DNA of 64,000 nt from Methylobacter sp. KS41 (lineage in GTDB: Bacteria; Pseudomonadota; Gammaproteobacteria; Methylococcales; Methylomonadaceae), in contig PHSP01000001.1 in the NCBI GenBank assembly GCA_002862125.1, forward strand, positions 2,266,501 through 2,330,500, read 5' to 3'. The notes under the pieces were generated by a model. The model was given only the letters and a program-made list of their open reading frames with translations. It was not told the DNA's origin and did no database searches. Shown piece after piece: positions 55,801 to 64,000 of this stretch. Positions within the stretch are counted from its first letter, which is position 1. Each line of letters starts with the position of its first letter. The position numbers and the translations under genes are program-made.

Positions 55801-56473
55801 CATCAGGATTCTGGGCCGTCCCCCTAAGCACCGGGTTATCGGGCGTTAAGCCTCTGCTTCGATGGGCCATAACCCAGTCATCATTAATCATCGCCCGCAA
55901 TACATCATCATCCAGCACAGTGATTTTAGCCACTTCATGCGAGGTTCTAAAGCCGTCAAAAAAATGCATCAGCGGAATGCGGCCTTCCAGGGAAGCGGCG
56001 TGAGCGATCAGCGCAAAATCCATGACTTCCTGCGGTGAATTGGAACACAGCATGCCGAAACCGGTCATCCGCGCCGACATCACATCGCTGTGGTCGCCGA
56101 AAATCGACAAGCCCTGGCAAGCCAGCGAACGGGCGGCAATATGAAATACCGTCGGGGTTAATTCGCCGGCAATTTTATACATATTGGGGATCATCAACAG
56201 CAAGCCCTGAGAGGCGGTAAACGTGGTCGCCATGGAACCGGCCTGCAAAGCTCCGTGAATTGCCCCGGCGGCACCGGCCTCGCTTTGCATTTCGGTAACC
56301 TGCGGCACCGTCCCCCATAAATTGACCTGCCCGCGGGACGACCATTCATCAGCCCATTCCCCCATATTGGACGACGGGGTTATCGGGTAAATCGCGATGA
56401 CTTCGTTGAGTTTATGCGCTACCGTAGCGGCAGCCTGATTTCCATCGATTGTAAGTGTTTCCTGATTTTTCAT
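52835..56473 (-). CDS. nifJ: Pyruvate:ferredoxin (flavodoxin) oxidoreductase
   Basis: A 1212-residue single-chain enzyme that converts pyruvate and CoA to acetyl-CoA and CO2 with low-potential electrons. Domain I binds pyruvate (YPITPSSNMGEWADEW near residue 30). Two [4Fe-4S] clusters lie at about residues 695-708 (CTQCGKCVMVCPH) and 750-763 (CTGCTLCVDICP). The proximal cluster starts at CVGCGETPY (~830), followed by the TPP site TGCSSIYGGNLPTTPW and DGWAYDIGYGGLDH. The enzyme is oxygen-sensitive in most organisms. It is followed, overlapping, by the dihydroorotate dehydrogenase-like gene. Confidence 0.94.
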   Translation of the reverse strand: MKNQETLTIDGNQAAATVAHKLNEVIAIYPITPSSNMGEWADEWSSRGQVNLWGTVPQVTEMQSEAGAAGAIHGALQAGSMATTFTASQGLLLMIPNMYKIAGELTPTVFHIAARSLACQGLSIFGDHSDVMSARMTGFGMLCSNSPQEVMDFALIAHAASLEGRIPLMHFFDGFRTSHEVAKITVLDDDVLRAMINDDWVMAHRSRGLTPDNPVLRGTAQNPDVYFQARESVNAYYQAMPGIVQGAMDRFAELTGRSYRLFDYTGPEQAERIIAIMGSGAEAVEETIDFLIRQGEPVGLLKVRLYRPFDAKSLIAALPAACRKIAVLDRTKEPGADGEPLYKDVLGALAQDYISGAAKFPVLPKVVGGRYGLSSKEFTPGMIKAIFDELKQEQPKNNFTIGIHDDVTHTSLDWDEAYRTDALSDTFQAMFYGLGSDGTVSANKNTIKIIGEATDWHAQGYFVYDSKKSGAITVSHLRFGPKPIRSTYLIAGNDADFIGCHQTIFLERYDMLANAAENAVFLLNSPEPAERVWASLPAKMQQQMITKKIRFHVIDGYAVAEKSGMGKRINTIMQTCFFAISGVLPQADAIAAIKHAVEKTYGKKGRHIVELNFKAIDETLASLYEVPLPADVSSLFDIKSAISGSAPDFVKRVTGVIIAGKGDALPVSAMPDDGTFPTGTAAYEKRNLALEIPVWETDLCTQCGKCVMVCPHSVIRSKIYSTDVLENAPGTFKHALMLGKDFPAGLSMSYQVSPEDCTGCTLCVDICPIRDKSNASRKALNMSPQPPLREAEQENWDFFLAIPEYDRRLLKANTIKGSMVMQPLFEFSGACVGCGETPYIKLASQLFGDRMVVANATGCSSIYGGNLPTTPWAKNADGRGPAWSNSLFEDNAEFGLGMRISLDKQNEYARELAASLRDQLGGELVDAILNADQSDEAGIYEQRERVAALKQQLHSLTGQAAQALLQLADNLCKKSVWIIGGDGWAYDIGYGGLDHVLASGRNVNILVLDTEVYSNTGGQTSKSTPLGAVAKFSAGGKPTAKKDLALLAMDYSNVYVAHVAYAGKDIQTLNAFLEAEAHDGPSIIIAYAPCIAHGVDMSNNHRQQNLAVKSGHWPLFRFDPSKAKEGKNPMKLDSPEPSIPYRDFVKTETRFSMLWQTHPDAAERFLEQAQQDVKNRYRYYKQLSELEWSETTSVSAVKAQLKTEIAKETDNG

Positions 56474-56608
56474 TAGACAGCCCTGTGATGAACAAAAAGA
56501 AGTGTAACTACTGCACTCGTGTGAAATTTTGAAATTAACTAATTCTACGCCTAATCTCCAATGCTGACAGCACCATTTTGTTAATAGTCTGATACGGAAT
56601 CTTGGGCC

Positions 56609-57754
56609 TTATTTCAACATCTCCAAAGCCAGTTCCGCCATGTTTTTTGAACCCCCGCCCTGCCCTAACTGCTGCCTGACATGATTCAAGTTAGCCCGTA
56701 TTTCGCCGGCATAAGCCTTATCCGTCAAAATCCGCTGAACTTCTGCGGCTAAATTACCGGCGGTCGCCTCATGCTGGATGAGTTCCTTGACAATGCGCTT
56801 CCCGAGGACAATATTCGGCAGCCCTATAAAAGGCGTATTCACCAGCAATCTGCCCAACCAGTAAGTTAGCGTAGCTAGTTTGTAGGCTATGACCATCGGC
56901 ACCGCCAACAAGGCTATTTCCAGGGTTGCCGTGCCTGATGTCGTCATCACCACATCACAGCATTGAATGACATCATAAGGCTGATTTTTTATCACTGTGA
57001 TTTTTACTGACGGCTGACTTAGATAACCTTCAAGCAGTTCATCGCTGATTGAGTCCGCTTGAGGCAATAGAAACTGAATGCCGGGTATTACGGCTTGCAA
57101 CTTTTCAGCAGCGGCCAGCATGACCGGCAGCATCCGCTTGATTTCGTTGGCGCGACTCCCCGGCAGCAATCCAACCACCGGTTTTGTTTCATCCAAGCCA
57201 AAATGCGCCATATCTTCAGCCTTGCTATGCTGAGGGTGGACTTTATCGACAGAAGGATGGCCCACATAACGTACTGGCACATTCTCGGCATCATAATAAG
57301 CTGTTTCAAAAGGGAATATCACCGCCATTATATCGATCGCCGCTCCATATTTTTTGACCCGGCCCGGCCGCCATGCCCACACCTGAGGACTCACATAAAA
57401 CAGCACCTTGATACCGAGCCGCTTGGCAAAACGGGCCAATTTGAAATTGAACTCTTTATAATCGACGCAAACCAGCAAATCCGGGCGCTCCATTTCAACA
57501 ATTTGCTGCATCAACTTTAACGCCCTGCGGATTTCGCCGTAGTGCTTGAAAACTTCCACCACGCCGATAACGGCAATGTGAGCCGAGTCATAACGAATAT
57601 CGATACCCGCCTGAGCCATTTTAGCGCCGCCCATGCCAATGCCTTTTATGTCCGGCCGGTTTTTTTTTATCTCCAGAAACATATTGGCTGCATGCCGGTC
57701 GCCGGAGGACTCTCCGGCGCTGAACAAAACTGTCAAAGAGGTCTGTTGAGACAT
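56609..57754 (-). CDS. lpxB: Lipid-A-disaccharide synthase
   Basis: A 381-residue GT19 enzyme that joins UDP-diacylglucosamine and lipid X. SAGESSGDRHAANMFLEI opens the protein; GMGGAKMAQAGI, PQVWAWRPGRVKKY, RYVGHPSVD, LPGSRANEI and TTSGTATLEIALLAVPMV follow in family order. It stands apart from the usual lpxD-fabZ-lpxA cluster, at least within this window. Confidence 0.95.
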   Translation of the reverse strand: MSQQTSLTVLFSAGESSGDRHAANMFLEIKKNRPDIKGIGMGGAKMAQAGIDIRYDSAHIAVIGVVEVFKHYGEIRRALKLMQQIVEMERPDLLVCVDYKEFNFKLARFAKRLGIKVLFYVSPQVWAWRPGRVKKYGAAIDIMAVIFPFETAYYDAENVPVRYVGHPSVDKVHPQHSKAEDMAHFGLDETKPVVGLLPGSRANEIKRMLPVMLAAAEKLQAVIPGIQFLLPQADSISDELLEGYLSQPSVKITVIKNQPYDVIQCCDVVMTTSGTATLEIALLAVPMVIAYKLATLTYWLGRLLVNTPFIGLPNIVLGKRIVKELIQHEATAGNLAAEVQRILTDKAYAGEIRANLNHVRQQLGQGGGSKNMAELALEMLK

Positions 57755-57973
57755 GCTTTTGTTTTCCTTTGTTTATACGCCGATGCGTTGACTGTCATTG
57801 CGTTTGCTTAAGCGCGCTTTCAGCGGCAAGAAACAGCATCCTGGCAGGCAGGAACCGTAAATTCCTTTTAATAAGGATTTTCAGCTTGGCTCTTATGCTT
57901 TCTTTGGCTTTTAGCCGGATAACGTTTACTCGCACGAGCTCTTCTTGTCGATATAGTTGTATGAGGACCTTTT

Positions 57974-59146
57974 CTATTTGTCAGACGCTTGACTTGCAAA
58001 AAAAACGACTCTGTTTCTACCTCCTGCCTTTGCTTCGTAAAGGGCTTGGTCGGCATTGTTTAACAAAGCATCAATATCAATATACTCCTGTTCGAAATCT
58101 GCTTCGACAGGACAATACACGCCGATACTTGTTGTTATATTTACTTCTTGACCTTGTACTTTCCACTCCAGCGAGGCAATTCTTTTTCTTATGCGCTCTG
58201 CAAACAACTTGCCTTTCTTTTTATCGATATCCGTGAAAGTTATGACAAATTCCTCACCGCCAAATCGCACTAATATGTCTGATTCACGAATTTCTTCTTT
58301 CAACGCTGTCGCTACATCTTTAAGCACGACATCGCCAAACCCATGACCGTGGATATCATTAATCGCCTTAAAATAATCGAGGTCCAGGATTAGCAGACAA
58401 ATAGGCTGTCTGTAGCGTTTTGAGCGAGCTAAAGCGGCGTCAATTTGTCTATAAAAATAACGGCGGTTGTATAAGCCTGTCAATTCATCAAGAAACGACA
58501 TGCTTTCGTGATATTTGTTCAACTGCTTCATGTTTTCCAATGCTGCTTCCAGCATGGCTGTCCTTGCATTAATCCGTTCTTCAATTTGTCGCGGCAATCG
58601 ATAATTAGTGATTAATTCAGCCATCATGTTTTTAAATATTTGCAATAACCGGATATGCCATTCCGAAAAATAATTAACATCCGGGTGCGAGATATTTAAT
58701 ACGCCTATCAAGCCATTAACGGCTAAAACAGGCGCGCTGATGACTGATCCCGGCAGCAAGTCCAGTGCTTGCGGCAAATTATTTAAAAACCGCGAGTCTT
58801 CTTTACAGTTTTTGCAATACTGTATTTCGCCGGTTTTAGCGGCTTGCCCGATAATGCCTTCGCCGATTTTAAACGTTAACGGCTTATGCGTTGATTTTTC
58901 CGCGCCGGAATATTCCTTACTGCTAAGGCCCGCTAAATTAACCAGGTTCTGATGTTCATCCAAAACAAAAAACGAGCAACGCTCCATATCCTGATTCTGG
59001 ATTAGAATGGACAAGGCTTTTAAAACAAGTTCTGTTTCATTGCCAGTTTGATGATTTAGCTCTGACAGTTCTTTAACTGCCGATAATGAGCTTAATAAAT
59101 CTACAATTATGTCCTGTACATTAAATGAATTAATATTTTGCTTCAT
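57974..59146 (-). CDS. Diguanylate cyclase with GAF sensor domain
   Basis: A 390-residue soluble protein. The GAF domain spans about residues 30-185 (FKIGEGIIGQAAKTGEIQYC, SVISAPVLAVNGLIGVLNIS); the GGDEF domain about 220-385 with DELTGLYNRRYF, DLDYFKAIND and the active loop RFGGEEFVITF. The inhibitory site RESD lies exactly five residues before GGEEF, so product feedback is expected. It makes cyclic di-GMP in response to an unknown cytoplasmic ligand; Cys residues in YCKNCKEDS may be relevant to sensing. HDOD protein gene upstream. Confidence 0.92.
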   Translation of the reverse strand: MKQNINSFNVQDIIVDLLSSLSAVKELSELNHQTGNETELVLKALSILIQNQDMERCSFFVLDEHQNLVNLAGLSSKEYSGAEKSTHKPLTFKIGEGIIGQAAKTGEIQYCKNCKEDSRFLNNLPQALDLLPGSVISAPVLAVNGLIGVLNISHPDVNYFSEWHIRLLQIFKNMMAELITNYRLPRQIEERINARTAMLEAALENMKQLNKYHESMSFLDELTGLYNRRYFYRQIDAALARSKRYRQPICLLILDLDYFKAINDIHGHGFGDVVLKDVATALKEEIRESDILVRFGGEEFVITFTDIDKKKGKLFAERIRKRIASLEWKVQGQEVNITTSIGVYCPVEADFEQEYIDIDALLNNADQALYEAKAGGRNRVVFFASQASDK

Positions 59147-59324
59147 CTTATCTTCCTGATGTTACGCATGCCGCCGGAAAAACTTATCATTTGGACCATG
59201 GAAAAAGAAATAACCGATTTATACAAGGTTATTTTATCAGCAACAACAGCTATGCGACAGCGAAGGCTCATTTGGGATTGCAAAAAGGGAATACCGCGTA
59301 CATCGCTAATCCCGCTCTATTGTC

Positions 59325-60188
59325 TTATTTCCCGGCAATTTGAAGCGCCGCCTGGTAAATATTATCTTTTTTAGCCAGCACATTATCAATAATGGGTTGC
59401 ACTACCTCAGCAGAAAGCTCGAATGACTCCAGTTGCTTTAATAGCGGCGGCAATTCATCGTAATGTCCGGACAGAATTTTTTTTGCTACAGCAAAACCTA
59501 TTCTTATCAAGCAAATCATTTTATTTTCCTTACCGCAATACGCGCCATTTTTAAACTCTTTTAATACGGTTTGATAAGTTGCCGGCAAATGCCAATGCTC
59601 CAACAATATCCCGCCGAGTTCATATTGATTTTTCCCCAGCAAGCTTGCCATTTCTTCAGAAATTGAACTGTCATTTTCTTCAGCATTTAAGAGGATCATA
59701 TTTGATTCTTCAGGCAGCAAATAAATTGCAACTATCAAACCGATATTCAGCAACAAACCTGCGGTATAGGCGGTGGAAGGAACAACGGCCTCATCATGCA
59801 GCAGCAGACTGAATTGCTGGCTTAATGCCGCAGTTAACAATGCATCCATCCAGAAGCGTTCACTGTTAAACCGGTTGCATTTGCCGGTATCGAGTTCAAG
59901 GTTTAAAAGCACTCCAAGCGTCAGGCTTTTAACCAAATTAAGCCCCAAAACACGTATAATCGCCACCTTTAAGTCGGTAATTTCACCTGCATAACCAAAA
60001 TAGGCTGAATTAGCCAAGCCTAATAATCTACCTGCCAAAACCGGTGAAACGGAAATTACGGATGCGAGTTCATCAATGGAAATATCAGGGTCATTTACCG
60101 CATTAATAATTTTGAAGCTGGCGGCGGAAAGCTCCGGCAAATTCTTTATTTTTAAAATTTGCAGATTAATTTTATCTGTTGATTCCAT
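59325..60188 (-). CDS. HDOD domain protein
   Basis: A 287-residue protein with the HDOD pattern: LPELSAASFKIINAVNDPD, ISVSPVLAGRLLGLANSAYF, VIRVLGLNLVKSLTLGVLL and YTAGLLLNIGL (the degenerate HD position). No catalytic HD pair is seen. HDOD proteins act in signalling, often with GGDEF proteins; the diguanylate cyclase gene begins 180 bases downstream in the same direction, which fits. Confidence 0.85.
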   Translation of the reverse strand: MESTDKINLQILKIKNLPELSAASFKIINAVNDPDISIDELASVISVSPVLAGRLLGLANSAYFGYAGEITDLKVAIIRVLGLNLVKSLTLGVLLNLELDTGKCNRFNSERFWMDALLTAALSQQFSLLLHDEAVVPSTAYTAGLLLNIGLIVAIYLLPEESNMILLNAEENDSSISEEMASLLGKNQYELGGILLEHWHLPATYQTVLKEFKNGAYCGKENKMICLIRIGFAVAKKILSGHYDELPPLLKQLESFELSAEVVQPIIDNVLAKKDNIYQAALQIAGK

Positions 60189-60475
60189 ATTCGCCTTTTA
60201 TCTAATGAAAATTTCCAGCCCATCGACAGGATGGTCAATGATCATCCTCACGCAACATATCGACTAAGGCAAAGTTAACTTACTAACAATATTTAGCGGC
60301 TTAAAGCGGTTACTCTTCACTCCGGGAAAAGCCGGGGTTTTACCATAACTTAATTAATAAACGATAAAAAAACCTGACAAAAGCGAAAATAATTATAAGC
60401 CGCACCTGTGATACCCACGCCACTCGGAAGTAATGTTGTAGCGCTTGAGTAAAAATTTGACAAAATCCTTCGCCG

Positions 60476-62134
60476 TCAATTAAAAAACTTCCCAGCATTA
60501 ACCAGAGTTTTGTAAACGCCCCATGACAGGGGAAGCAGGACCATCGTCCAGGCTAGCAAGACCATCGCCGGATGAGTGGGTTTGCCGGCATCCCCGCCCT
60601 GCCCTGCTTCCTCTATAAAATGCACCTCCTCCTCTACTATCAGCTCGCGGGCATGGCGCTTTTCCACCGTCAGTTCATCGGCTGTCATAAACCACTTATC
60701 AGCTAAAGGCCTGATCAACAGATTGCACAGCAAACCGATCATCAATAAGCCCGCCAGAATCATCATGGTTTGGTTATAAACCTGCTCGTGCGGCAAACCT
60801 AAACTCAACTGATAATCACGCATGTAGTTTACTATCACTGGCCCCAAAATTCCCGCCGTTGCCCAGGCTGTCAGCAAACGGCCATGAATAGCTCCAACCA
60901 TCTGCGTGCCGAACAAATCGGCCAGATAGGCGGGCACGGTCGAAAATCCACCGCCGTACATGCTTAAAATGACGCAAAAAGCGGAGACAAAGAGCAGCTT
61001 ATTGCCCGTATTGGCGCTACCCGGAATGCTTATGTACAACAAGCCGCCCAGCACGAAAAAAGCGATGAAGGTCATTTTGCGGCCTACCAAGTCGGACAAA
61101 CTCGCCCAAAAGAATCTGCCGCCAATGTTAAATAAACTCAACAGCGCAGTAAAACCAGCGGCGACAACGGCAATGGCCTCAAGCTGGGTTTTATCAAGTT
61201 CACTGTAATTTTTGGCGGCCCCAATTAACCGCCCGCCAAAAACCTCCTGCAACATCGGCGATGACATGCCTATCACGCCGATACCGGCGCTCACGTTCAT
61301 GCACAACGCGCCCCAAAGCAACCAAAACTGTTTTATTTTGAAGATGTTTTTTACATGCACATGGTGCGGTGTAATCATGCTATTGGTTTTATGAGCCGCA
61401 GGAGGCGTCCAACCCTGAGGCTTCCAACCTGCGTCGGGAATGCGATAGCTCAAAGCGCCGGTCATCATGAAAACAAAGTATATGCCCGCCATTGCGATGA
61501 AGGTTTGCATAACGCCTACGCTGGTGGGCGTTGCAAAGTGATTCATCAATGCGGTCGCCAGCGGCGAGCCTATCATTGCGCCTCCGCCAAACCCCATTAT
61601 GGCCATGCCGGTCGCCATGCCGCGACGATCCGGAAACCACTTAATCAACGTAGACACCGGCGAAATATAGCCCAGTCCCAAACCTATGCCGCCAATCACG
61701 CCGGAACCAAGCAGCATTACCCAGAACTGATGCAGATAAATGCCAAGCGCCGACAACAACATGCCGCCGCACCAGCACAGCGCACTGATTACCGCAGCCT
61801 TGCGCGGTCCGACATGTTCCAGCCAGCCGCCCCATAACGCCGCGGATGAACCCAGAAACACGAAAAATAGCGTGTACATCCAGCCCAGCGTTGAAATTTT
61901 CCAGTCGCATCCGGTAATAACCAGTTCCTGAAAAAAATCCACATCAGGAGCACAGGCAATGCTGCCCTTGATGCCCACCGCTTTTGAAAGCGGCAGCCAG
62001 AAAACCGAAAAACCATAAGCCATGCCGATGCACAAATGAATGGCCAATGCGGCTGGCGGCATCAGCCATCGGTTGTAACCTGGGCGGGCAACGGTATGTT
62101 CTTTTTCTAAAAAACCAGTTAGGGAATTGCCCAT
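60476..62134 (-). CDS. MFS transporter, oxalate/formate antiporter (OFA) family
   Basis: A 552-residue transporter from MGNSLTGFLEKEHTVARPGY, with twelve or more membrane helices. The first helix, AIHLCIGMAYGFSVFWLPLS, and GVIGGIGLGLGYISPVSTLI followed by WFPDRRGMATGMAIMGFGGG are the OFA/OxlT hallmarks. The expected repeat motif is in SLSDLVGRKMTFI. An in-frame ATG 48 bases upstream is less likely. Related carriers move small carboxylates such as oxalate, formate, lactate or pyruvate; the substrate here is unknown. No partner gene adjoins it. Confidence 0.86.
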   Translation of the reverse strand: MGNSLTGFLEKEHTVARPGYNRWLMPPAALAIHLCIGMAYGFSVFWLPLSKAVGIKGSIACAPDVDFFQELVITGCDWKISTLGWMYTLFFVFLGSSAALWGGWLEHVGPRKAAVISALCWCGGMLLSALGIYLHQFWVMLLGSGVIGGIGLGLGYISPVSTLIKWFPDRRGMATGMAIMGFGGGAMIGSPLATALMNHFATPTSVGVMQTFIAMAGIYFVFMMTGALSYRIPDAGWKPQGWTPPAAHKTNSMITPHHVHVKNIFKIKQFWLLWGALCMNVSAGIGVIGMSSPMLQEVFGGRLIGAAKNYSELDKTQLEAIAVVAAGFTALLSLFNIGGRFFWASLSDLVGRKMTFIAFFVLGGLLYISIPGSANTGNKLLFVSAFCVILSMYGGGFSTVPAYLADLFGTQMVGAIHGRLLTAWATAGILGPVIVNYMRDYQLSLGLPHEQVYNQTMMILAGLLMIGLLCNLLIRPLADKWFMTADELTVEKRHARELIVEEEVHFIEEAGQGGDAGKPTHPAMVLLAWTMVLLPLSWGVYKTLVNAGKFFN

Positions 62135-62827
62135 CTTAACAGCCTGTCGTGGAGTGGATAAGTAGCCAATTATACCGGCCATGTCTAACGTTGCGGCATT
62201 TTAGCCGTAAAAAAATTTGTGCAGCTTTACTTTCCCGTATTACACGCCATCTATATAACCAGAATCGTCATTCCGTTAGCACGTAAAGCGAATCCTGGCG
62301 CCATGGTAATCGGGTCTTGCCGTCCATAAATCCGGACACCCGCTCAGCCAACGGTTTATCTTGCCAAGATGCGCTTAGGATCGCGCACAAAATATATTAA
62401 GCATCTGTAGGGGCAAATTCATTCGCCATGGGTGGATAAATCCACCCCTACACAGAGCTTAACGCCAATAGACATCCTGGCGTGTAGTTTTTTGAAAACA
62501 AACATTGCTCAACTTATTTCGTGCATGTCCCTTAACTTAACGCCATTGGAATAATCCCGCATAATAAAATCAGGCCGTACTTTATATATAATGCAAGGCA
62601 GTAAAAATTGTTTCAACAGCGTTGCGTCGTTTCTGAGTCCAGTATTAAAATCAGAAAGCCTGCAAAAGTTTTCTTACAAAGACAATGAAACTCTTGTAGA
62701 ATCTGAATGTCTTGCTGTTCGTTGGCTTTTAACTTAGAGACCAGCTGTTCAGGGTTAAGCCCTATGGCGAGTCCGAACTAACAAGAAGCCTGTTTAGTTA
62801 ATCAATTATTTAAGGAATCTGATTAAA
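62135..62827. other. Intergenic stretch with a repeat element
   Basis: About 690 bases between divergent genes. It includes the miniature element at 62378-62530. Near 62263-62310 a CGTCATTCCG...GAATCCTGGCG sequence resembles common dispersed repeats. The last 20 bases carry AAGGA for the Bax-inhibitor gene. No gene is supported. Confidence 0.45.
62378..62530. mobile_element. Miniature inverted-repeat element, copy B
   Basis: About 153 bp. The right end (reverse complement GGACATGCACGAAATAAGTT) closely matches the left end of copy A at 49942; the left end GGATCGCGCACAAAATATAT is more diverged. The core GGGGCAAATTCATTCG...GGTGGATAAATCCACCCCTA aligns with copy A. An extra ~35 bases lie between core and right end. 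Confidence 0.58.
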
Positions 62828-63496
62828 ATGAGATTAAATACTGCTATTTCGCGTCCGGAATCAAGCATTCTGGCAACCAATAAAGTACTGAAAAACACTT
62901 ATATGTTGTTGTCAATGACGCTGATTTTCAGCGCCATGACCGCAGGCGCGGCAATGTATCTGAATCTGCCCCCTTTCGGCATGATTGCCACGCTGGTTGG
63001 CTTTTACGGTTTGTTCTTCTTAACTGCAAAATTCAGCAACAGCGCTTTAGGCCTGCTCTTTGTCTTCGCGTTAACCGGTTTTATGGGTTTGACACTGGGT
63101 CCTATTTTATCGATGTATGTTAAAGCTTTCAGCAATGGCCATGAGCTTATCATGATGGCATTGGGCGGCACTGGCGTCGTATTCATGGGACTTTCAGGCT
63201 ATGCATTAACCACTCGCAAAGACTTCAGTTATATGGGCGGTTTCCTGATGGTCGGCGTACTGGTTGCATTTCTGGCGGGAATTGGCGCAATCGTTTTTTC
63301 TATCCCTGCGCTGTCCCTGGCGGTTTCCGCGATGTTTATCCTGTTGATGTCCGGCATGATCCTGTTTCAAACCAGTCAAATAGTGAACGGTGGTGAAACC
63401 AATTATATTCTGGCGACCATTTCACTGTATGTTTCGATCTACAACCTGTTTCTTAGCCTGCTGCAATTGTTGGGCGCATTCAACGGCAGAAATTAA
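62828..63496 (+). CDS. Bax inhibitor-1/YccA family membrane protein
   Basis: A 222-residue protein with seven hydrophobic helices. NKVLKNTYMLLSMTLIFSAM begins the fold; GFMGLTLGPILSMYV, ALGGTGVVFMGLSGYA and SQIVNGGETNYILATISLYV followed by SIYNLFLSLLQLLGAF are the BI-1 motifs. Bacterial members such as YccA interact with the FtsH protease or leak Ca2+; the role here is inferred only. AAGGA precedes the ATG. Confidence 0.9.
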   Translation: MRLNTAISRPESSILATNKVLKNTYMLLSMTLIFSAMTAGAAMYLNLPPFGMIATLVGFYGLFFLTAKFSNSALGLLFVFALTGFMGLTLGPILSMYVKAFSNGHELIMMALGGTGVVFMGLSGYALTTRKDFSYMGGFLMVGVLVAFLAGIGAIVFSIPALSLAVSAMFILLMSGMILFQTSQIVNGGETNYILATISLYVSIYNLFLSLLQLLGAFNGRN

Positions 63497-63516
63497 ATAA
63501 TCTGCCTGCCTTCTCA

Positions 63517-63541
63517 GGCGGATAGCGCAAGGTTATCCGCC
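63517..63541. repeat. REP-family palindrome after the Bax-inhibitor gene
   Basis: A 25-base palindrome with arms GGCGGATA and TATCCGCC around GCGCAAGGT. It has the same outer arm GGCGGAT/ATCCGCC and length as the REPs next to the RAYT gene, so it is probably a third member. No T-run follows, though the hairpin could still protect the mRNA 3' end. Confidence 0.55.
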
Positions 63542-63644
63542 GTTCCGCTCTGAAAAAAGTAGCAGCGGTATCGTGGATAATCGCTGCTTCACTTATTCTC
63601 CACTCCGTTTTACCGCATAGAGGCCGCTTACCTAGAGCCGTAAC

Positions 63645-64000
63645 TTACCTGTTAAATCTCCCGAACCGCAGCAGCATCCCCGGCAACAGCAATAAATTCA
63701 ACAGGGTTGATGAAGCCAGTCCGCCGATGATAATCGCCGCCATGGGCCCCATGATTTCTCGTCCCGGATTGTCGCTGTTAAATGCGATAGGAAACATCGC
63801 CAAAGCAGTGACCAGAGCCGTCATTAAGATGGACGGCAAGCGTTCCTGAGCGCCTTGTATTGCCGTTTCCATAGTCCAGCTCTTGCCTTCAACTTCGACC
63901 AAATAGCGGTAGTGCGACAACAGCATAATGCTGTTGCGAACGGTAATGCCGAATAAAGTTACAAACCCTACGATGGAACCGACCGACAAAGTGGCTCCGG
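63645..64000 (-). CDS. Heavy-metal RND efflux pump (CusA/CzcA type), C-terminal part; 5' end outside window
   Basis: Only the last ~118 residues are in the window. GSIVGFVTLFGITVRNSIML followed by LSHYRYLVEVEGKSW, ERLPSILMTALVTALAMFPI and GREIMGPMAAIIIGGLASST are the final membrane helices of HME-RND transporters. The protein ends LLPGMLLRFGRFNR, shorter than many homologues but plausible. Metal specificity cannot be judged. Confidence 0.85.
   Translation of the reverse strand, partial: GATLSVGSIVGFVTLFGITVRNSIMLLSHYRYLVEVEGKSWTMETAIQGAQERLPSILMTALVTALAMFPIAFNSDNPGREIMGPMAAIIIGGLASSTLLNLLLLPGMLLRFGRFNR

Overview
The window reads as a chromosomal segment of a gammaproteobacterial methylotroph, most likely a methanotroph of the Methylococcales. 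Two tandem genes of the MtdB family (tetrahydromethanopterin-linked C1 oxidation) point to methylotrophy. The gene orders ffs-dnaX-ybaB-recR, pepA-holC-valS, pilBCD-coaE-zapD-yacG, nagZ-hpt-MTIP and mltD/methyltransferase/rnhA are typical of Gammaproteobacteria. Genus is not determined. No tRNA, rRNA or CRISPR array was recognised.

Layout. 1-2.1 kb: a membrane sensor with a PAS domain, cut by the window edge. 2.9-5.5 kb: a small membrane protein, a phosphopantetheinyl transferase and gamma-glutamyltransferase. 5.6-9.0 kb is an accessory stretch: a DUF5615/DUF433 pair, a lone UPF0175 antitoxin-like gene, a MazF/AbrB pair, and an HU-like gene followed by a DUF900 hydrolase frame that looks like one gene split at a run of seven T. 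9.4-12.3 kb: lpd-DUF445-ybfF in one overlapping transcript, then the wreck of a vapBC module. 13.1-14.8 kb: an ICMT-like methyltransferase and a membrane cytochrome b. 15.3-28.7 kb: housekeeping blocks (pepA-holC-valS; pilB-pilC-pilD-coaE-zapD-yacG; nagZ-hpt-thioinosine phosphorylase).

28.8-34.2 kb is a complete operon for a bidirectional NAD-reducing [NiFe] hydrogenase (hoxF-U-Y-H plus protease hoxW). Between hoxY and hoxH sit a tiny addiction-module-like ORF and a Cys-rich GDCCVxC protein. 34.3-40.3 kb: a glycosyltransferase, a small secreted protein, YajD, RNase H, MltD and a metallophosphoesterase. 40.6-42.5 kb: the tandem mtdB-type genes, which differ at the cofactor-discriminating loop. 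43.2-49.7 kb: 4.5S RNA, dnaX, ybaB, recR, a HIT protein, a zinc-ribbon/TPR protein, a polysaccharide deacetylase and mutM.

49.7-51.6 kb is a mobile patch: a truncated VOC gene, a small inverted-repeat element (a second copy lies at 62.4 kb), a REP-associated tyrosine transposase with its REP palindromes, a truncated small ORF, and a textbook integron gene cassette (attC plus an SRPBCC gene) without an integrase in the window. 51.8-56.5 kb: pyruvate:ferredoxin/flavodoxin oxidoreductase overlapping a dihydroorotate-dehydrogenase-like gene. 56.6-64 kb: lpxB, a GAF-GGDEF diguanylate cyclase, an HDOD protein, an OFA-type MFS transporter, a Bax-inhibitor-1 protein and the 3' end of a heavy-metal RND pump.

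Taken together, the Hox hydrogenase, pyruvate oxidoreductase, OFA carrier and C1 dehydrogenases suggest flexible redox balancing under low oxygen (inference). The observations most worth following are the split HU-DUF900 gene, the lone integron cassette, the accessory genes inside the hox operon, and the diverged MtdB pair.
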